From positions 1 to 64,000 of the forward strand of contig SCMV01000011.1 in assembly GCA_005502875.1 (NCBI GenBank): DNA of 64,000 bases, given 5' to 3'. The notes beneath the pieces are model-generated. The model was given only the letters and a program-made list of their open reading frames with translations, searched no databases and was not told the DNA's origin. This document shows positions 51,760-61,000 of this stretch, in pieces. Every line of letters starts with the position of its first letter. Position 1 is the stretch's first letter. This stretch comes from Comamonadaceae bacterium 2PF (GTDB lineage Bacteria > Pseudomonadota > Gammaproteobacteria > Burkholderiales > Burkholderiaceae_C). Both the position numbers and the translations under genes were made by a program.

Positions 51760-51845
51760 GCGGCTTCCCACGTCCACAACACCCCGGAGCGACCCTGCCG
51801 AGTGCGGCTGGGGTCGCTGCCGCTTCAACCCGACAAGGCCACACC

Positions 51846-52928
51846 GTGTTCGAACGATTCTTCCGACGCAGCCCCAGCGAGTTCCAGCTGCAGGTCAACC
51901 CGACGGGCGCACCCTTCACCGCTGCGGCCAAAGACAGCCTGCTGCTGAGTGCCCTGCAAAACGGCATTGCCTTTCCGCACAACTGCCGGGTCGGTGGCTG
52001 TGGTGAATGCAAATGCAGGCTGGTCTCGGGCAAGGTCAAGGAGCTCACCGACAAGACCTACCTGCTCTCCGCCGAGGAGCTCAAGCAGAACTACATCCTT
52101 GCCTGCCAAAGCCAGCCTCGCTCGGACGTGGTGATCGAGGTCACGCTGCGCGAGCAGGCCGCAGCCCACCCGGTGATCGAAACCCGCGGCCGCATCACGG
52201 CCTGCAGACCCCTGACCCACGACATCCTCCACGTCAGCATCGAGGCCGCAGGGCCGCTGCCACACACGGCGGGTCAGTACGTCGACATCGCGCTGCCCGA
52301 GGCCGCAGGGGGGACGGGCAAAGAGGTGCGCAGCTACTCGTTCGCCCGCGCGCCCGCGAGCGCGTCACCCACCGCCCTGGATTTCTACATCCGCAAGGTG
52401 CCAGGAGGCGCCTTCACCGACTGGCTGTTTGCCCAGGATCGAACAGGGGAAACCTTGAACCTAATCGGCCCACATGGCAGCTTTGCCTTGCGCGCGGACG
52501 TGGGCCCGATCGTCTGCATCGCAGGCGGCAGTGGTTTCGCGCCGATCCAGGCCGTGCTCGAGCAAGCCATTCGCGACCAACAAGCGACGCGCCCCCTGGT
52601 CATCGTGATGGGCGCGCGCACCCAGGCTGACGTGTACGCTCAGGAACACATTGACCAGCTGCGCCGCAGCTGGAGCGGTCGCTTTCACTTCGAGGCCATC
52701 CTCTCGGCAGAGCCCGAGGGCAGCAACTGGCAGGGCAAACGGGGACTGGTCAACGAACACCTGCCGGCGCTGCTGGGCACGCGCTTTGCGGAGCACAGCG
52801 CCTACCTCTGCGGCCCACCAGCGATGATCGACGCCTGCGTCAGCGCCTTGCGGAGCGGGGGCGTGCCCGCCACCCGCATCCACTTCGACAAGTTCCTCGA
52901 TCGCAGCAACGCCCCGGCTTCGCGCTGA
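51846..52928 (+). CDS. 2Fe-2S ferredoxin / FAD-NAD(P)H reductase fusion for the hydroxylase
   Basis: This 360-residue protein has an N-terminal plant-type ferredoxin domain, CRVGGCGECKC with Cys47, Cys52, Cys55 and a later LACQS Cys87. An FAD domain (RSYSFA near 164) and NAD domain (CIAGGSGFAPIQAVLE, end YLCGPPAMID) follow. This layout is that of XylA-type electron-transfer components. It feeds electrons from NAD(P)H to the AlkB-like hydroxylase directly, so no rubredoxin is needed. Confidence 0.9.
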   Translation: MFERFFRRSPSEFQLQVNPTGAPFTAAAKDSLLLSALQNGIAFPHNCRVGGCGECKCRLVSGKVKELTDKTYLLSAEELKQNYILACQSQPRSDVVIEVTLREQAAAHPVIETRGRITACRPLTHDILHVSIEAAGPLPHTAGQYVDIALPEAAGGTGKEVRSYSFARAPASASPTALDFYIRKVPGGAFTDWLFAQDRTGETLNLIGPHGSFALRADVGPIVCIAGGSGFAPIQAVLEQAIRDQQATRPLVIVMGARTQADVYAQEHIDQLRRSWSGRFHFEAILSAEPEGSNWQGKRGLVNEHLPALLGTRFAEHSAYLCGPPAMIDACVSALRSGGVPATRIHFDKFLDRSNAPASR

Positions 52929-52952
52929 AGCCAGCCTGCCCTCGGCCGCCGA

Positions 52953-53648
52953 TCACACCTCGAGCCACTCGCGCCGCACGTACTTGTCGGCGCGCAGCTC
53001 ATCGGGGGTGCCGTGGAACACCACCTCGCCATGCCCCATCACGTAGCAGCGCTGCGAGATGTCCAGCGCGATGGTGAGCTTTTGCTCGACCAGCAGCACG
53101 CCCAGGCCGCGCTTTTGCAGCTCCTTGAGGTACTCACCCACCAGCTCGACGATCTTGGGCGCCAGGCCCTCGGTCGGCTCGTCGATCATGATCAGGTCGG
53201 GGTCACCCATCAAGGTGCGGCACAGCGTCAGCATCTGCTGCTCGCCCCCCGACATCACGCCGGCCTCGGTGTGCTGGCGCTCTTTCAGGCGCGGGAACAT
53301 CTGGTACATGTCGTCCAGGCTCCAGCGGCCCTTCTTGCGCCCCGACTGCTGACCCAGCAGCAGGTTCTGCTCGACCGTCAGCTTGGGGAACACGTCGCGG
53401 CTTTCGGGCACGTAGCCGATGCCATGGCGGGCGATGTCATAGGGCTTGGTGCCCAACATCTCCTTGTCCTGCCACTTGATGGAGCCATGGCCATCGACCA
53501 GGCCCATGATGGCCTTGATGGTGGTGGAGCGACCTGAGCCGTTGCGGCCCAGCAGGCTGACGATCTCACCAGGTTTGACCTCCATGTCAACGCCATGGAG
53601 GATGTGGCTCTTGCCGTAGAAGGCATGCAGGTTTTCGATCTTCAGCAT
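52953..53648 (-). CDS. livF: Branched-chain amino acid-type ABC transporter ATP-binding protein LivF
   Basis: This 231-residue protein has Walker A GRNGSGRS (last lysine replaced by arginine, since the usual is GAGKS or GxGRS in LivF), GVMSGGEQQMLTLCRTLM and IMIDEPTEGLAP. Gene order livJ-livH-livM-livG-livF is complete on the - strand. Confidence 0.92.
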   Translation of the reverse strand: MLKIENLHAFYGKSHILHGVDMEVKPGEIVSLLGRNGSGRSTTIKAIMGLVDGHGSIKWQDKEMLGTKPYDIARHGIGYVPESRDVFPKLTVEQNLLLGQQSGRKKGRWSLDDMYQMFPRLKERQHTEAGVMSGGEQQMLTLCRTLMGDPDLIMIDEPTEGLAPKIVELVGEYLKELQKRGLGVLLVEQKLTIALDISQRCYVMGHGEVVFHGTPDELRADKYVRREWLEV

Positions 53649-53651
53649 GTC

Positions 53652-54476
53652 TCAGGCTCCTGCGGTGGACGCGGCTTCAGCGGCTTGCGCCTCGGCGCGC
53701 TGGCTCTCGGCCAGCACCGAGCCCAGGTAGGCCTCCTTGACGCGGTCGTTGGCGCGCACGTTCTCGGGTGTGTCGAAGGCGATCACCTCGCCGTACACCA
53801 GCACCGCGATGCGGTCGGCCAGACCGAACACCACGCCCATGTCGTGCTCCACCGTCAGCAGCGTCTTGCCCTCGGTGACCTCGCGGATCATCTTGACGAA
53901 GTTGGCCGTCTCGGACTTGCTCATGCCCGCGGTCGGCTCGTCGAGCAGGATGACGTTGCCGCCACCGGCGATGGTCACGCCCACCTCGAGCGCGCGCTGC
54001 TCGGCGTAGGTCAGGTTGGCGACGTGGGTGTCGCGCTTGCGGCGCAGGCGGATCATGTCCAGCACCTCTTCGGCGCGTTGGTTCACGGCCGTGAGGTCCG
54101 ACAGGAAGCGCCAGAAGCTGTAGCGCTGACCCATGGACCACAGCACCGCGCAGCGGATGTTTTCGAACACCGACAGGCGCGGGAACAGGTTGGAGACCTG
54201 GAAGCTGCGGGCCAGGCCGCGCCGGTTGATCTCGTAAGGCTTCATGCCGTGGATGGCTTCGCCATTGAGCAGGATCTGCCCGCTGGTCGGAGCCATGCGG
54301 CCGCTGATGAGGTTGAACAGCGTGGACTTGCCTGCGCCGTTGGGGCCGATGAGGGCAACGCGCTCGCCGGCTTTGACGGCCAGGCTGGTGCCACGGATGA
54401 TCTCGGTCTTGCCGAAGGACTTGCGCAGGTCGCGCAACTCCAGGGCCAGGCCGTTCGATGAGGATGCGGAACTCAT
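53652..54476 (-). CDS. livG: Branched-chain amino acid-type ABC transporter ATP-binding protein LivG
   Basis: This 274-residue protein has Walker A GPNGAGKS, the LivG-specific RRGLARSFQVSNLFPRLSVFENI, LTYAEQRALEVGVTI and LLDEPTAGMS. The ATG at 54476 gives MSSASSSNGLALELRDLRKSFG. It pairs with LivF as the ATPase heterodimer. Its end is three bases from the livF start. Confidence 0.92.
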   Translation of the reverse strand: MSSASSSNGLALELRDLRKSFGKTEIIRGTSLAVKAGERVALIGPNGAGKSTLFNLISGRMAPTSGQILLNGEAIHGMKPYEINRRGLARSFQVSNLFPRLSVFENIRCAVLWSMGQRYSFWRFLSDLTAVNQRAEEVLDMIRLRRKRDTHVANLTYAEQRALEVGVTIAGGGNVILLDEPTAGMSKSETANFVKMIREVTEGKTLLTVEHDMGVVFGLADRIAVLVYGEVIAFDTPENVRANDRVKEAYLGSVLAESQRAEAQAAEAASTAGA

Positions 54477-54539
54477 GTTCTCAATGCTCCGATAGAGGGA
54501 CACGTGGGGGTCGATCGATGGAAGTGGGCACACAGGCCA

Positions 54540-55832
54540 TCACTGGCCATCGCGCCGCAGGTTCTCGGCCTCGATCTCCTCCTGGATGTGGCCCCACTGG
54601 CGCATGAACTCGCGCCGCGCCACCTCGAAACAACCCACGCCTGTGATGAGCAGGAACACCGCTCCCACCCAGGCATCGACCCCGCGCGTGTCCAGCATCA
54701 CACCCATGAAGCTCATCTCAGGGCCCAGGGCCTCGTTGAGCTTGATGTGGTAGACCATCTCGACCATCACGGCCAGGCCCAGGATCACGGTCAGGCCCGT
54801 GCCGGCCAAAGCCAGGTAGCTCGTCCACAGCTTGCGCAGGAAGCCATAGGCCGCCACGCGCAGGTTCATCATGATCAAGCTGGAAATGCCGCCCGGTGCG
54901 TACATCACCATCAGCAGGAAGAACACACCCAGGTAGAGCAGCCAGGCCTTGGTCAGCTCCGACAGCAGCACCGTGGCCAGCACCATCAGCACCGCGCCAA
55001 TGATGGGCCCGAAGAAGAACAGCGCCCCACCCAGGAAGGTGAACAGCAGGTAGGCGCCCGAGCGATGCGCCCCCACCACCTCGGCCGTGACGATCTCGAA
55101 GTTGATCGTGTACAAGCCACCGGCGATGCCCGCAAAGAAGCCCGCGATCATGAAGGCGATGTAGCGCACGCGCTGCGTGTCGTAACCAATGAACTCGACG
55201 CGCTCCGGGTTGTCGCGCACCGCGTTGAGCATGCGCCCCAGCGGGGTCTGCGTGAACGCGAACATCAGCGCCGTGCACACGAAGCAATAGAACGCGATGA
55301 GGTAGTAGACCTGGGTCTGCGGCCCGAAGGTGATGCCCATGACAGGCTCGCCCACCACGCGGTTGCTCGAAACCCCGCCTTCACCGCCGAAGAACTCCGG
55401 CAGCATCAGCGACATCGACCACACCAGCTCGCCCACGCCCAGCGTGATCATGGCGAAGGTGTTGCCGGACTTCTTGGTGCTGACCGCGCCCAGCAGCGCC
55501 GCCACGAGCAGCCCCGCCAGCCCGCCCACGATGGGGATCAGGCTGACCGGGATGGCCCACTCGCCAGCACCCACCTTGTTGAGCGTGTGGATGGCGGCGA
55601 AGGAGCCCAGGCCCGAGTAAACGGCGTGCCCGAAGGAGAGCATGCCCCCCTGCCCGAGCAGCATGTTGTAGGACAGGCAGACGACGATGCCGATGCCCAT
55701 TTGCGTGAGCATGGTCATGGCCAGGCTGCTGGTGAACAGCTTGGGGGCCACCAGCAGGACGAGGGCGAACAGCGACCACAGGATGATGCGGCCGACGTTC
55801 CAGGGTCGGAAGGTATAGGCTTGTGATGACAT
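54540..55832 (-). CDS. livM: Branched-chain amino acid-type ABC transporter permease LivM
   Basis: This 430-residue protein has about nine helices, the GIVVCLSYNMLLGQGGMLSFGHA block and the EAA-like RDNPERVEFIGYD. It is about 100 residues longer than typical LivM. Extra helices lie in the C-terminal part (TSYLALAGTGLTVILGLAVMVE) followed by the cytoplasmic tail EIEAENLRRDGQ. Such long forms occur in Burkholderiales aromatic and fatty-acid-associated transporters. Confidence 0.9.
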   Translation of the reverse strand: MSSQAYTFRPWNVGRIILWSLFALVLLVAPKLFTSSLAMTMLTQMGIGIVVCLSYNMLLGQGGMLSFGHAVYSGLGSFAAIHTLNKVGAGEWAIPVSLIPIVGGLAGLLVAALLGAVSTKKSGNTFAMITLGVGELVWSMSLMLPEFFGGEGGVSSNRVVGEPVMGITFGPQTQVYYLIAFYCFVCTALMFAFTQTPLGRMLNAVRDNPERVEFIGYDTQRVRYIAFMIAGFFAGIAGGLYTINFEIVTAEVVGAHRSGAYLLFTFLGGALFFFGPIIGAVLMVLATVLLSELTKAWLLYLGVFFLLMVMYAPGGISSLIMMNLRVAAYGFLRKLWTSYLALAGTGLTVILGLAVMVEMVYHIKLNEALGPEMSFMGVMLDTRGVDAWVGAVFLLITGVGCFEVARREFMRQWGHIQEEIEAENLRRDGQ

Positions 55833-55836
55833 GTGT

Positions 55837-56859
55837 TTACTCCTCGCGCGTGCCCAGCAGGCCCTTGGGTCTGAAGATCAGGATCAGCACCAGGAGGAGG
55901 TAAGGCAGGATCGGCGCCATCTGCGACACCGAGATCTTGAGCAACGGGTACGCCCAGTGTTCAAAGTCGATCGGGCTGCCCAGCTTCTCGAGCAGGGTCA
56001 GGCCAGAGACGTCGATCACCACGGCGAAGGTCTGGATCAGGCCGATGATCAGCGAGGCCAGGAAGGCGCCGGCCAGCGAGCCCATGCCCCCGACCACCAC
56101 CACCACGAAGATGATGGCGCCCACCGAGGCGGCCATGTTGGGCTCGGTCACGAAGGCGTTGCCGCCGATCACGCCGGCCAGGCCGGCCAGCGCACAGCCG
56201 CCGCCGAAGACGCCCATCATCACGCGCGGCACGTTGTGGCCCAGCGCCTGTGTCATGTCCGGGTGGGTGAGCGCTGCCTGGATGATCAGGCCGATGCGGG
56301 TGCGCGTCAGCAGCAGCCACAAAGAGCCGAGCATGAACAGCGCCACCAAGGCCATGAACCCACGGTAGATCGGGAACTGCGTGCAGCTGTTGCCTGCCGT
56401 GGCACACAGCGCGGCATCGCCGGCACCGGCCATCCAGCTCAGGCCCTGGTCCTTCACGCTGGCCAGCGTGAACAGCGGGCCGCTGAGCGACTCGGGCACA
56501 CGGTAGTCAACGTTGGCAGGCCCCCAGACCAGGCGCACCACCTCGAGCACGACGTAAGACAGGCCGAACGTCACCAGCAGCTCGGGCACGTGTCCATACA
56601 CGTGCACCTTGCGCAAGCTGTAGCGCTCGAAGGCCGCCCCCAGCAGGCCCACCAACAGCGGCGAGAGCACGAGCGAGGGGAAGAAGCCGATGATGCCTGT
56701 CAGCGCATAAGCGATGTAGGCCCCCAGCATGTAGAAACTGGTGTGCGCGAAGTTGAGCACACCCATCATGCTGAAGATCAGGGTCAGGCCCGAGCTCAGC
56801 ATGAACAGCAGCAGCCCGTAGCTGATGCCGTTCAGAAAGAAGACGAAGAAGGTTTCCAT
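55837..56859 (-). CDS. livH: Branched-chain amino acid-type ABC transporter permease LivH
   Basis: This 340-residue protein has a METFFVFFLNGISYGLLLFMLSSGLTLIFSMMGVLNFAH start in outline, GHNVPRVMMGVFGGGCALAGLAGV and the EPNMAASVG segment, all typical of LivH. It has about eight helices. It ends two codons before livM begins. Confidence 0.92.
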   Translation of the reverse strand: METFFVFFLNGISYGLLLFMLSSGLTLIFSMMGVLNFAHTSFYMLGAYIAYALTGIIGFFPSLVLSPLLVGLLGAAFERYSLRKVHVYGHVPELLVTFGLSYVVLEVVRLVWGPANVDYRVPESLSGPLFTLASVKDQGLSWMAGAGDAALCATAGNSCTQFPIYRGFMALVALFMLGSLWLLLTRTRIGLIIQAALTHPDMTQALGHNVPRVMMGVFGGGCALAGLAGVIGGNAFVTEPNMAASVGAIIFVVVVVGGMGSLAGAFLASLIIGLIQTFAVVIDVSGLTLLEKLGSPIDFEHWAYPLLKISVSQMAPILPYLLLVLILIFRPKGLLGTREE

Positions 56860-56980
56860 GTCAGGCAGACGTGACGCATGCCGACGGGATCTCCGGGCAT
56901 GCAGGGCCCTGGCGGCGGCGACCGCGCGAGAGCCGGGAGACCCACCCAGCCGGTCAGGCCAGGCGAGCCACTTCGAACAC

Positions 56981-57019
56981 AAAACGACCGATCGCCCCCA
57001 AGCAGGAAACGATCGGTCG
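56981..57019 (-). terminator. Attenuator-type terminator between livJ-like gene and livH
   Basis: A perfect 10-bp stem CGACCGATCG / CGATCGGTCG with a 15-base loop lies 38 bases after the binding-protein stop. On the - strand it is followed by TTTT. This probably reduces transcription from the abundant binding-protein gene into the permease genes. Confidence 0.6.
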
Positions 57020-57057
57020 GGTACTTCTCAAGGCGAGCCAGCCTCAGAGATGACGCA

Positions 57058-58293
57058 TCACGAAGGACGCTTCATCTGACAAGAGGTCGGCGTGCTCGAG
57101 ACGTAGGCATCGAAGGCCTTGACGGGCACGAAGGTCATGCCGGTCTTCTCGACGTCGTACGTGTTCTTGGCGTCCAGCGGCGCCCACTGCGCGATGAACA
57201 GCGGCTGCTGCAGTTGGTGGTCGGTTTTGCGCATCTCGACCTCACCGTTGAAGGACTTGAACTTCATGCCCTCCATGGCCTTGGCCACCTTGACCGGGTC
57301 GGTCGACTTGGCATTGGCCATGCCCTGCGCCAGCATCGTCAGCGAGGTGTAGGTGGCCTGCGAGTAGTAATCGTCGTTGAAACGCTTCTTGAACTCGCTG
57401 ACCAGCTGCCCAGCGGTACCACCCAGGTTGTAGTGACCGTAGCCGACCTGGAACACGCGGCCATCGGCGGCCTTGCCCAGTGCCGTCGGCGTGCCGCCGA
57501 AGTTGGCGTAGTAGGTGTAGAACTTGGCGGTCAGGCCCGCGTCGTTGGCGGCCTTGACCAGCAAGGCCAGGTCGGAGCCCCAGTTGCCGGTGATGACCGT
57601 GTCGGCACCCGAGGCCTTGATCTTGGCCACGTAGGGCGCGAAGTCACGCACCTGTGCCAGCGGGTGCAGGTCGTCGCCCACCACTTGCACATCGGGGCGC
57701 TTGCGCTTGAGGTTTTCCTTGGCGTACTTGGACACCTGCTGTCCGTGCGCGTAGTTCTGGTTGATCAGGTAGACCTTCTGGATGTCCTTCTGGTCCTTCA
57801 TGAAGGTGGTCATGGCCTCCATCTTCATGGACGTGTCCGCATCCAGGCGGAAGTGCCAGAAGCTGCACTTGCTGTTCGTCAGGTCCGGATCGACCGCAGC
57901 GTAGTTCAGGAAAACGACTTCCTTGCCAGGGTTGCGCTCGTTGTGCTTGTTGATGGCGTCCACCAGCGCGCCTGCGGCACCGGAGCCCAGGCCCTGCACG
58001 ACGTAGCGCACGCCCTGGTCAACGGCCGACTTCAAAGCGTTGAGGGATTCAGCGGGGCTCAGCTTGTTGTCGATGCTGATGATTTCGAACTTCACGCCGG
58101 CGGGATTGCTGGCGTTGAGCTTCTCTGCGACGAACTGGTAGCTCTTGAGCTGGTTCTGGCCCACGCTGGCCATCAGGCCCGAGAGGGGGTCGATCCAGGC
58201 GACCTTGACGGTCTCGCCTTTCTGGGCCAGGGCGGCACCGGCGGTCAGGGAAGTCATGACCAGCACGCTCAGTGCACGAACGGGGAATCTCAT
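57058..58293 (-). CDS. Liv-type ABC transporter periplasmic substrate-binding protein
   Basis: This 411-residue protein has signal peptide MRFPVRALSVLVMTSLTAGAALA. The mature protein begins QKGETVKVAWIDPLSGLMASVG, with VRYVVQGLGSGAAGAL and the usual two-lobed binding protein pattern. CTAAAGGAGAAAGC precedes the start. The neighbours suggest an organic acid or aromatic/fatty acid derivative as possible ligand, not only amino acids. It is the first gene of the transporter operon. Confidence 0.9.
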   Translation of the reverse strand: MRFPVRALSVLVMTSLTAGAALAQKGETVKVAWIDPLSGLMASVGQNQLKSYQFVAEKLNASNPAGVKFEIISIDNKLSPAESLNALKSAVDQGVRYVVQGLGSGAAGALVDAINKHNERNPGKEVVFLNYAAVDPDLTNSKCSFWHFRLDADTSMKMEAMTTFMKDQKDIQKVYLINQNYAHGQQVSKYAKENLKRKRPDVQVVGDDLHPLAQVRDFAPYVAKIKASGADTVITGNWGSDLALLVKAANDAGLTAKFYTYYANFGGTPTALGKAADGRVFQVGYGHYNLGGTAGQLVSEFKKRFNDDYYSQATYTSLTMLAQGMANAKSTDPVKVAKAMEGMKFKSFNGEVEMRKTDHQLQQPLFIAQWAPLDAKNTYDVEKTGMTFVPVKAFDAYVSSTPTSCQMKRPS

Positions 58294-58470
58294 TGCTTTC
58301 TCCTTTAGTCGAGGCTCACAGCCGAACACAATTTACCCCCCTTGCCTTGGGGGTCGCTTCAGGGATGACCCGCAACAACACACACTTCAAACGAACGTTC
58401 GGACGCCTTCATTGCAGAAACGGTCATCGGCCGGAGATGCCGATCAAATGGGGCATTGCGGGCGATGAAC

Positions 58471-58504
58471 AAAAAAAGGACCACCCCTTTCGGAATGGTC
58501 CTTT
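58471..58504 (-). terminator. Rho-independent terminator after the acyl-CoA synthetase gene
   Basis: On the - strand, AAAGGACCA and TGGTCCTTT form a 9-bp stem around a 12-base loop and end in a run of T (seven in total). It lies 75 bases after the synthetase stop and upstream of the binding-protein gene. The remainder of 58294-58579 is a promoter region with nothing else seen. Confidence 0.8.
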
Positions 58505-58579
58505 CAGCGCACACGACAACGCATGCGATGGCATCCACGAGGCCACCCAGTGACCTCGCTCAAGCTGTCATCAACAAGC

Positions 58580-60211
58580 TCAAGCAGTGGGCAGCTGGTG
58601 CTCCTTGAAGCGCTCGCGCAGTTGCAACTTCGAGATCTTGCCGGTCGCCGTGTGAGGGATCTCATCGACGAACACCACGTCATCCGGCGTTTGCCACTTC
58701 GGGATCTTGCCTTCGTAGAAAGCGATGAGCTCTTGCACCGACACCTCGGCGCCCGGCTTCTTGACCACCACCATCAGCGGGCGCTCGTCCCACTTGGGGT
58801 GGAAGCAGGCGATGGCCGCCGCCTCGTGCACCGCAGGGTGGGCCATCAGCACGTTCTCCAGGTCGATGGAGCTGATCCACTCGCCACCCGACTTGATCAC
58901 GTCCTTGGAGCGGTCGGTGATCTGCATGTAGCCATCGGCATCGATGGTGGCCACGTCACCCGTGGGGAACCAGCCGTCGTGCAGCGGCGACTTGTCCATG
59001 TTGAAGTAGCTGTTGATGACCCAGTGACCGCGCACCTCCAGGTCACCAGCGGCCTTGCCGTCCCAGGGCAGCACCTTGCCATCGCCATCGACGATGCGCA
59101 TGTCCACACCGAACACCGACTTGCCCTGCTTCTCCAGCAGCTTTTGCTTGTTTTCGGTGGACCACTCGGCGTGCTTGGTCTTGAGGCGACCCAGCGTGCC
59201 CAAAGGCGACATCTCGGTCATGCCCCAGGCGTGGATGACTTCAACACCGTACTCGTTCTCGAAGGCGCGGATCATCGCGGGCGGGCAGGCCGCACCACCG
59301 ATGACCGTGCTCTTGAAGGTGCTGAACTTCAGGCCGTTGGCCTTGACGTGGTTGAGCAGACCCAGCCAGATGGTCGGCACACCGGCCGACATCGTGACCT
59401 TCTCTTCTTCGAAGAGGTTGTACAGCGAGGCGCCATCAAGGTGGTGGCCGGGCATCACCAGCTTGCAGCCCACCATCGCGGCGGCATAAGGTAGGCCCCA
59501 TGCGTTGACGTGGAACATGGGCACCACCGGCAGCACCGTGTCGGTGGCCTTCAGGCACATGGCATCAGGCAAGGCGGCGGCGAACGCGTGCAGCACGGTC
59601 GAGCGGTGCGAGTAGACGGCGCCCTTGGGGTTGCCGGTCGTGCCCGAGGTGTAGCAGATGCTGGCAGCGGCGTTCTCGTCGAACGAGGGCCACTGGTAGT
59701 TGCCATCTTCGGCGGCCAGCAGCTCTTCGTAGCAATGCAGGTTCTGGAGCGCCGACTCCTTGGGCATGTGTTCGCGCCCGCACATCAGCACCACGTGCTT
59801 GAGCGTGGGCAGCATGGACGCCAGCTTCTCGACCAGCGGGAAGATGTTGAGGTCAACGAAGATGACCTGGTCTTGCGCGTCGTTGGCGATCCAGGCCACC
59901 TGCTGCGGGAACAGGCGCGGGTTGATGGTGTGGCACACGCGCTGCGAGCCCGACACCGCGTAATAGATCTCGAGGTGGCGGTAGCCGTTCCAGGCCAGCG
60001 TGCCGACGCGCTCGCCGGCCTTGACGCCCAGGCGTTCCAGGGCCTGGGCCAGCTTGCGCGAACGCAGCTCGACCTCGGCCCAGGTGGTGCGATGCATGTC
60101 GCCCTCGACGCGCTTGGAAACGATCTCGGTGTCGCCGTTGTGGCGCGCTGCGTGGGTCAGCAACGACGAGATCAGCAGGGGCATGTGCATCATCTGGCCC
60201 ATCAGGCTCAT
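58580..60211 (-). CDS. AMP-forming acyl-CoA synthetase (long-chain fatty-acid-CoA ligase type)
   Basis: This 543-residue protein has AMP-binding motifs [16 protein letters not shown] near 192, [13 protein letters not shown] near 320, [12 protein letters not shown] near 420 and the lysine-bearing [14 protein letters not shown] near the end. It activates a carboxylic acid to its CoA thioester. Sequences of this type act on medium to long chain or aryl acids. The alternate start at MMHMPLL is possible. Confidence 0.93.
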   Translation of the reverse strand: MSLMGQMMHMPLLISSLLTHAARHNGDTEIVSKRVEGDMHRTTWAEVELRSRKLAQALERLGVKAGERVGTLAWNGYRHLEIYYAVSGSQRVCHTINPRLFPQQVAWIANDAQDQVIFVDLNIFPLVEKLASMLPTLKHVVLMCGREHMPKESALQNLHCYEELLAAEDGNYQWPSFDENAAASICYTSGTTGNPKGAVYSHRSTVLHAFAAALPDAMCLKATDTVLPVVPMFHVNAWGLPYAAAMVGCKLVMPGHHLDGASLYNLFEEEKVTMSAGVPTIWLGLLNHVKANGLKFSTFKSTVIGGAACPPAMIRAFENEYGVEVIHAWGMTEMSPLGTLGRLKTKHAEWSTENKQKLLEKQGKSVFGVDMRIVDGDGKVLPWDGKAAGDLEVRGHWVINSYFNMDKSPLHDGWFPTGDVATIDADGYMQITDRSKDVIKSGGEWISSIDLENVLMAHPAVHEAAAIACFHPKWDERPLMVVVKKPGAEVSVQELIAFYEGKIPKWQTPDDVVFVDEIPHTATGKISKLQLRERFKEHQLPTA

Positions 60212-60264
60212 GGAAACCTCCGAGGAAACGGCTCAAAGAAAGACAAACTGGTGTGGCACCCTCA

Positions 60265-60288
60265 ATCTGATAACAACAGATATCAGAT
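60265..60288. promoter_or_regulatory. Operator-like inverted repeat upstream of the acyl-CoA synthetase gene
   Basis: A perfect 8-bp inverted repeat, ATCTGATA and TATCAGAT, with 8-base spacing, 54-77 bases before the start codon at 60211. It is a likely dimeric repressor site. The regulator is unknown. Confidence 0.5.
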
Positions 60289-60384
60289 GCACCCAGAAAT
60301 CATAGACGGCCGAGCACGTGCGATTTCGCGACCAGCGCCAGGGAATACCCGCATGGCGCATGCCCACCCTGCGCGTGAACTGAA

Positions 60385-60825
60385 TCAATCGGGCGACTGA
60401 AGCCGCTTCAAAGCCTGAAGAAACGCCTCGGGCAAGTTCGTGGGCCTGCGCTCCTGGCGGTCCACGTAGACGTGCACGAAGTGCCCACAAGCCGCGCTCA
60501 TCGCCTCACCCTGCTCAAACAGGCCAATTTCGTAACGCACGCTGCTCTTGCCGACGTGGGCCACGCGGATGCCGGCCTCGACGTTGCGCGGAAAGGCCAA
60601 TGGCGCGAAGTAATTGCAATGCGTCTCGATGACCAGGCCGATCACCTCGCCCTCGTGGATGTCGAGCACGCCCGCTTCGATCAGGTAACGGTTCACCGCC
60701 GTGTCGAAGTAGCTGTAATAGGTGACGTTGTTGACGTGCCCATAGACGTCGTTGTCCATCCACCGCGTGGTGATGGTGCTGAAGTGGGCATAGGCCTCGC
60801 GGGGCTGGGGTTGAGGGCGGTTCAT
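60385..60825 (-). CDS. Acyl-CoA thioesterase, 4HBT/YbgC-like
   Basis: This 146-residue hotdog-fold protein starts [45 protein letters not shown] in outline. The Asp-x-Tyr-GHVNN motif is diagnostic for 4-hydroxybenzoyl-CoA thioesterase-type enzymes. It hydrolyses short or medium acyl-CoA. It is divergent from the TetR gene. Confidence 0.9.
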   Translation of the reverse strand: MNRPQPQPREAYAHFSTITTRWMDNDVYGHVNNVTYYSYFDTAVNRYLIEAGVLDIHEGEVIGLVIETHCNYFAPLAFPRNVEAGIRVAHVGKSSVRYEIGLFEQGEAMSAACGHFVHVYVDRQERRPTNLPEAFLQALKRLQSPD

Positions 60826-60890
60826 GCCGAAACCATAACCGATCAGGCCGCCCGTCGGCGTTGACCTGTTTCGGTGGCGACAGCTACATT

Positions 60891-60908
60891 AATGACCCAA
60901 GAGTCAGT
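60891..60908. promoter_or_regulatory. Possible TetR operator in the thioesterase/TetR intergenic region
   Basis: TGAC and GTCA half sites, separated by CCAAGA within AATGACCCAAGAGTCAGT, form a short palindrome between two divergent genes. TetR regulators of acyl-CoA genes often use TGACxxxxxGTCA sites. This is a pattern match only. Confidence 0.4.
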
Positions 60909-61000
60909 TATTTGCCAACCGCTTGAAACGAGTCCAGCCCCCCGTTGGCGGCGCCCTGCCCACCGACCCGCCCGCTACAGGCTGCCCGCTGAGCGAAGCC

